Shown here: piece after piece, positions 60,887 to 64,000 of the stretch | Layout: each line of letters starts with the position of its first letter | Numbering within the stretch: position 1 is the stretch's first letter | Assembly (NCBI RefSeq): GCF_000426185.1 | Contig: NZ_AUEW01000004.1 | Coordinates: 310,001-374,000, forward strand | Origin: Cellulomonas sp. URHD0024 | GTDB lineage: Bacteria > Actinomycetota > Actinomycetes > Actinomycetales > Cellulomonadaceae | DNA length: 64,000 bases | Direction of reading: 5' to 3' | Translations under genes and position numbers: made by a program | Notes under the pieces: generated by a model | What the model was told of the DNA's origin: nothing | The model's input: only the letters and a program-made list of their open reading frames with translations | Databases searched by the model: none

Positions 60887-63800
60887 TCAGCTGACTGTGA
60901 CGACGCGGGGCCACTCCCAGAGGTTCGATCCTTGAGAACCTCCGCCGACAACGGCAATCCCCTCGGCTGCCTCCACGAACCAGCCGGCGGTCTGCATGGT
61001 GCCGAACAGGTAGGACCGCACCGGTGAATCGCTCGTGCCAATGCTGACGAGACGGCCGGTCGAGCCGTCGGCGTAGGGCTGGCCGACGAGCACGCGGCCC
61101 TCGGTGATGTCGACATCGATCCCGAACGAGTCACCGGTGCCGTCGGGGGCGGTCAGGGGGCTCTGCTCGACCCAGGACGTCCCGGACCGGGTGAAGACCC
61201 GCACCTTGCCGGCAGCATCCGTGGGTCCGTAGCCGAAGGCGAGTGTGTCGCCCTCGACGGCGACCGTCCCGCCCAGCGGCGTGTACCGGACGTCGTCGCT
61301 CCACTGACCTTCCTCGGTCCACGTGCCGTCGCCGTCCCGGTGGTACACGTGGACGGCGTGCTGGGGGTTGGCTCCCCAGGACGACCCGACGGCCGCGACG
61401 TCGCCGCTGAGGTCGATGTCACCGGTCGCGTAGGTCCAGTAGTCGGTCCCGGACGAGCTCAGGTCCTGCGTGTGCGTCCAGCTCTGGCCGGTGCGCTGGT
61501 ACACGCGGACCACGCGCGACATGGTGTAGTTCTCGTCCCGGACGGCGTCCGTGAACATCAACGTGTCACCGTCGATGGCCAGCTGGTAGCCGATGCCCCC
61601 GAACTCCCACGTGCTGCCTGACGCGGTGAACGTCTGCGTCCGCACCCAGGTGTTCCCGCTGCGGGTGTAGAGCCACAGCTCATACGGCCCCGGCTGGTAC
61701 GCACCCGAGGTGACCAGGATCGTGTCGCCGGAGATGGCGACCTGCTGGCCTGCCGGGCTGTCCGCATCTCCACCGTCGAACGGTGTGACGCTGTCCAGCG
61801 TCCAGGCGCCGCCCGAGCGGCTGTACACACCGAAGTTGCCCTCGGTGTCCGTCACGACGATCGACGTGCCGTCGGTGGCGAACGCACGCGCCTTGCCGCT
61901 CCCGAACGGATCCAGGTCCATCGAGGCGGACACCTCGATGACGCTCGGGGTGCCGCCGCCGGTGCCGATGCCGCCGTCGCCGGGGTCGGTCCCACCGTCG
62001 CCGGGATCCGTCCCGCCGTCACCTGGGTCGGTCCCGCCGTCGCCGGGCGTGCCATCGCCGGGCGTGCCATCGCCGGGCGTGCCGTCGCCGGGCGTGCCGT
62101 CGCCGGGCGTGCCATCGCCTGGAGTTCCGTCGTCACCGTCGCCGGGGGTGGTCCAGCTGCCCGACTGGTAGGTCTCGTCACGCAGACCCCAGCGCCAGCT
62201 GACCAGCGGGACGTTCCAGCGCGCAGACAGCGAACCGATGTGCAGGATCTCGCCCAGGTCCACCTTGACGCCGACGCTGCCGGTGACGGCGACGGAGTCC
62301 TGCACCCGAACGGTGTGCTCGGCACTGTCGGACTCGATCTCGCGCTCGAAGCCAAGTGTTGCCATCGCGTAGGGCCCGAAGAACCCGTAGATGGCGATCG
62401 GGAGCTCGACGCCGACTCCTGCGCCGACCTTGAGGGTGGTGGCCGCGCTGATGTCGCTCAGGGAGAACTTCGACGATGCGTCGTGCTTGTTGATGGCCTT
62501 CCAGCCGTCTGCCTCGGTCCAGGCCACCCCGAGCGTGTTCGAGGAGCTGAACGTGAAGGTCCCCGTGACGGTGTCGCTCGCCGCGACGGTCGCGTAGATG
62601 CTGGGCGTCAGGGTGAAGACGATCATGACGGGCACCGGCCCGATCGGGAACATGGCGGTCCCGAGCTTGATGTCCGGGAAGTCGTGCGAGATCTCGAGCT
62701 CGGGCGTCGACCGCCTCACTGTTGCGGTGACCTTGAGGGACGTCTTGATCGTCTCGGCCACGGAGAACGACTTGAGCTCGGGCTGGAGCAACCCCCACGT
62801 CACGTGCCAGGCGATGTGGATCGACACGGAGAACGACGGCCGCACGGAGATCGAGGGCTTGACGTCGACCAGCCCGTCCCGGCTCGGCAGGTCAGGCCCG
62901 TTGAGCGTGAACCCGAGCGACGTGTCGTCGCCCGCCGACAGCAGACCCGCCAGGGCGGTCGGCGCGGAGAACCGACCCGTGACGGGCGGCGCCGGAGCTG
63001 CGTCAGGGACGACGACATACCCGCCGGTCAGCTCGGTCTCGACGGTCTCGACGTCGGCCCGCAGGATCGCGTCGGTCAACGCGGCCTGGGTCGTGTGGAC
63101 CACCGAGGTGCTCCCGACGCGTTCGACGGCCTCGACCCGACGCAGCAGACCGTCCGGCGCGATCGGCGTGGCGCCGCTGGCCAGGATGTCGCCCGGGACG
63201 ACCGGCGCGGGACCCTCGAAGGTCACGGTCGCCGGCTGGACGCTCGTCATCGCGTCGGCCTCGGCTGCCGTCAGGACGTGCGTCTCCGGTGCGATCACGG
63301 GCTCGTCCGCCGGGGCGGCGGTGATCGTGATCGCACGGGTGACGGTCGTGGTGCGACCAGCCCAGTCCGTCGCCTTCACCGCCAACGTGGCGCTGCCTTC
63401 GGGGGCGGGCGTGACGACCGTCCAGTGCTGCGCGCCCGAGCCTGAGCCGGTGATCTGGGCGGTGCCGACGACGTCGCCGCTCACGCTCACCGTGACGCTC
63501 TTGACGCCCGAACCGGCGTCCGAGACGGTCCCGGCGATCGTCAGCTCAGGGGAGTCCGCCTGGTTGATCGTGGCGTTCTGCGTCGGCGTCGTCACGGCCA
63601 GGGTCGGCGCGACGGTGTCCGCGGACGCCGCGACGGGGCCCGTCTGGTAGCCGGTGGCGGCGATCGCGGTGATCGTGCTGCCCGAGGGCGCGGCAAGGAA
63701 CGTCTGACCGTTGCTGAGCGGTGCGAGCACGGTGAGGTTCGTCGTGGTCAGGGCGGGGACGAACGCACCCCCGGCACTACCGAGCAGCGCGCGGGCCGCG

Positions 63801-64000
63801 CTCGAGCCGGACAGCAGCAGCCCGGGCAGCACCCCGGCTCGGACCGTGACCTGCAGGACGGCGGCCTTGGCGGCCGTCGGGACGCCCGAGACCATCACAG
63901 TCCGGGTGCCGTTCGAGGCTGCCGTGCCGCTCAAGGACCGCGCGGGCATCGCGACCAGGCCGTCCGGCACGGGGCTGCGCGCGACGTCGGCGGACTGACC
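60887..64000 (-). CDS. Large secreted protein: Ig-like, repeat linker and FG-GAP/propeller region (5' end beyond window)
   Basis: At least 1038 codons, and the frame is still open at the right edge, so the signal peptide is outside. In the visible part: a beta-rich N-terminal region, a bacterial Ig-like domain (ITGTVSDAGSG-type, VKSVTVSVSG, KATDWAGRTTTVTR), a long unrecognised region with several Trp-rich strands, a Pro-Gly-Asp-Gly-Thr repeat linker, and a C-terminal propeller of about seven FG-GAP-like blades (VAISGDTILVTSG, LAIDGDTLMFTD, VAVEGDTLAFGYG). Cell-surface or secreted matrix and adhesion are possible roles. No catalytic domain is seen, so a link to the cellulase is not shown. Confidence 0.8.
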   Translation of the reverse strand, partial: GQSADVARSPVPDGLVAMPARSLSGTAASNGTRTVMVSGVPTAAKAAVLQVTVRAGVLPGLLLSGSSAARALLGSAGGAFVPALTTTNLTVLAPLSNGQTFLAAPSGSTITAIAATGYQTGPVAASADTVAPTLAVTTPTQNATINQADSPELTIAGTVSDAGSGVKSVTVSVSGDVVGTAQITGSGSGAQHWTVVTPAPEGSATLAVKATDWAGRTTTVTRAITITAAPADEPVIAPETHVLTAAEADAMTSVQPATVTFEGPAPVVPGDILASGATPIAPDGLLRRVEAVERVGSTSVVHTTQAALTDAILRADVETVETELTGGYVVVPDAAPAPPVTGRFSAPTALAGLLSAGDDTSLGFTLNGPDLPSRDGLVDVKPSISVRPSFSVSIHIAWHVTWGLLQPELKSFSVAETIKTSLKVTATVRRSTPELEISHDFPDIKLGTAMFPIGPVPVMIVFTLTPSIYATVAASDTVTGTFTFSSSNTLGVAWTEADGWKAINKHDASSKFSLSDISAATTLKVGAGVGVELPIAIYGFFGPYAMATLGFEREIESDSAEHTVRVQDSVAVTGSVGVKVDLGEILHIGSLSARWNVPLVSWRWGLRDETYQSGSWTTPGDGDDGTPGDGTPGDGTPGDGTPGDGTPGDGTPGDGGTDPGDGGTDPGDGGTDPGDGGIGTGGGTPSVIEVSASMDLDPFGSGKARAFATDGTSIVVTDTEGNFGVYSRSGGAWTLDSVTPFDGGDADSPAGQQVAISGDTILVTSGAYQPGPYELWLYTRSGNTWVRTQTFTASGSTWEFGGIGYQLAIDGDTLMFTDAVRDENYTMSRVVRVYQRTGQSWTHTQDLSSSGTDYWTYATGDIDLSGDVAAVGSSWGANPQHAVHVYHRDGDGTWTEEGQWSDDVRYTPLGGTVAVEGDTLAFGYGPTDAAGKVRVFTRSGTSWVEQSPLTAPDGTGDSFGIDVDITEGRVLVGQPYADGSTGRLVSIGTSDSPVRSYLFGTMQTAGWFVEAAEGIAVVGGGSQGSNLWEWPRVVTVS
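61971..62151 (-). repeat. Two tandem-repeat types in the secreted protein's linker
   Basis: About three 21-bp units (top strand CCGTCGCCGGGGTCGGTC plus 3 nt) encoding Asp-Pro-Gly-Asp-Gly-Gly-Thr, then about six 15-bp units (CGTCGCCGGGCGTGC) encoding Pro-Gly-Asp-Gly-Thr. All are in frame, so copy-number change alters only linker length. Confidence 0.9.

Overview
The window is 64 kb of very GC-rich DNA with dense coding, frequent GTG starts, ATGA/GTGA start-stop overlaps and leaderless promoters. It looks like a chromosomal segment of a cellulolytic actinomycete, most likely Cellulomonas or a close relative in the Micrococcales. The main support is a secreted family-6 cellulase preceded by a near-perfect CelR/CebR operator, plus typically actinobacterial families (DUF3039, DUF222-HNH, ClgR/PopR, LAL regulators, RlmC, pentapeptide and LOTUS-NYN proteins). 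No rRNA, tRNA, CRISPR array, phage or insertion sequence was seen.

Layout. 0-6 kb: a LAL regulator (cut by the left edge) divergent from a translationally coupled methyltransferase and a hydrolase-glycosyltransferase fusion. 6-10.2 kb: small envelope proteins, then a minus-strand island: a DUF6345 protein with a caspase-like His/Cys arrangement, an unknown 306-aa protein, an FHA membrane protein and a small hydrophobic protein. The last two share a Gly/Asn/Gln motif, and the two transcripts share an upstream element. 10-14.5 kb: DinB-like protein, RlmC, flavin monooxygenase, GH6 cellulase. 14.7-19 kb: aldolase-HAD-DhaL-DhaK operon divergent from a GntR/UTRA regulator with a GTCTAGAC operator. 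19-25.6 kb: NYN-LOTUS protein, cupin, an autoregulated-looking HTH/Clp-N protein, RidA, MtnN-LuxS, Nudix, MmyB-type regulator with SDR. 25.7-29.3 kb: type III PKS, ICMT-like methyltransferase, FAD hydroxylase and divergent UbiA, a phenolic-lipid/quinone cluster. 31-33 kb: a second-type ClpP pair with PopR-like boxes and a convergent PopR/ClgR-like regulator ending in LAA. 33-38.5 kb: ABC exporter with a LolA-like protein, divergent from an OmpR-type two-component system. 38.6-47.5 kb: housekeeping genes (DUF1992, AlkA-like glycosylase, DUF72, S4 protein, Pgi, PfkB kinase) and a NarL-type two-component system. 48-50 kb: repeat-laden DUF222-HNH gene. 51.4-57.9 kb: ROK regulator, ABC sugar importer, ROK kinase and NagB, an amino-sugar uptake operon. 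58-60.6 kb: DUF3039, SF2 helicase, 50-aa membrane protein. 60.9-64 kb: a very large secreted Ig/propeller protein running off the right edge.

Three things stand out. First, the FHA/DUF6345 island (7.1-10.2 kb) could be an undescribed signalling or cell-death system. Second, at least four genes (PopR-like, S4, NarL regulator, HNH) are followed by tandem repeats whose unit resembles the gene's own last codons plus stop; in the PopR case each full unit spells Leu-Leu-Ala-Ala-stop, the presumed degron. Third, several genes have a -10 hexamer exactly 7 nt before the start codon, which marks leaderless transcripts and fixes several starts.
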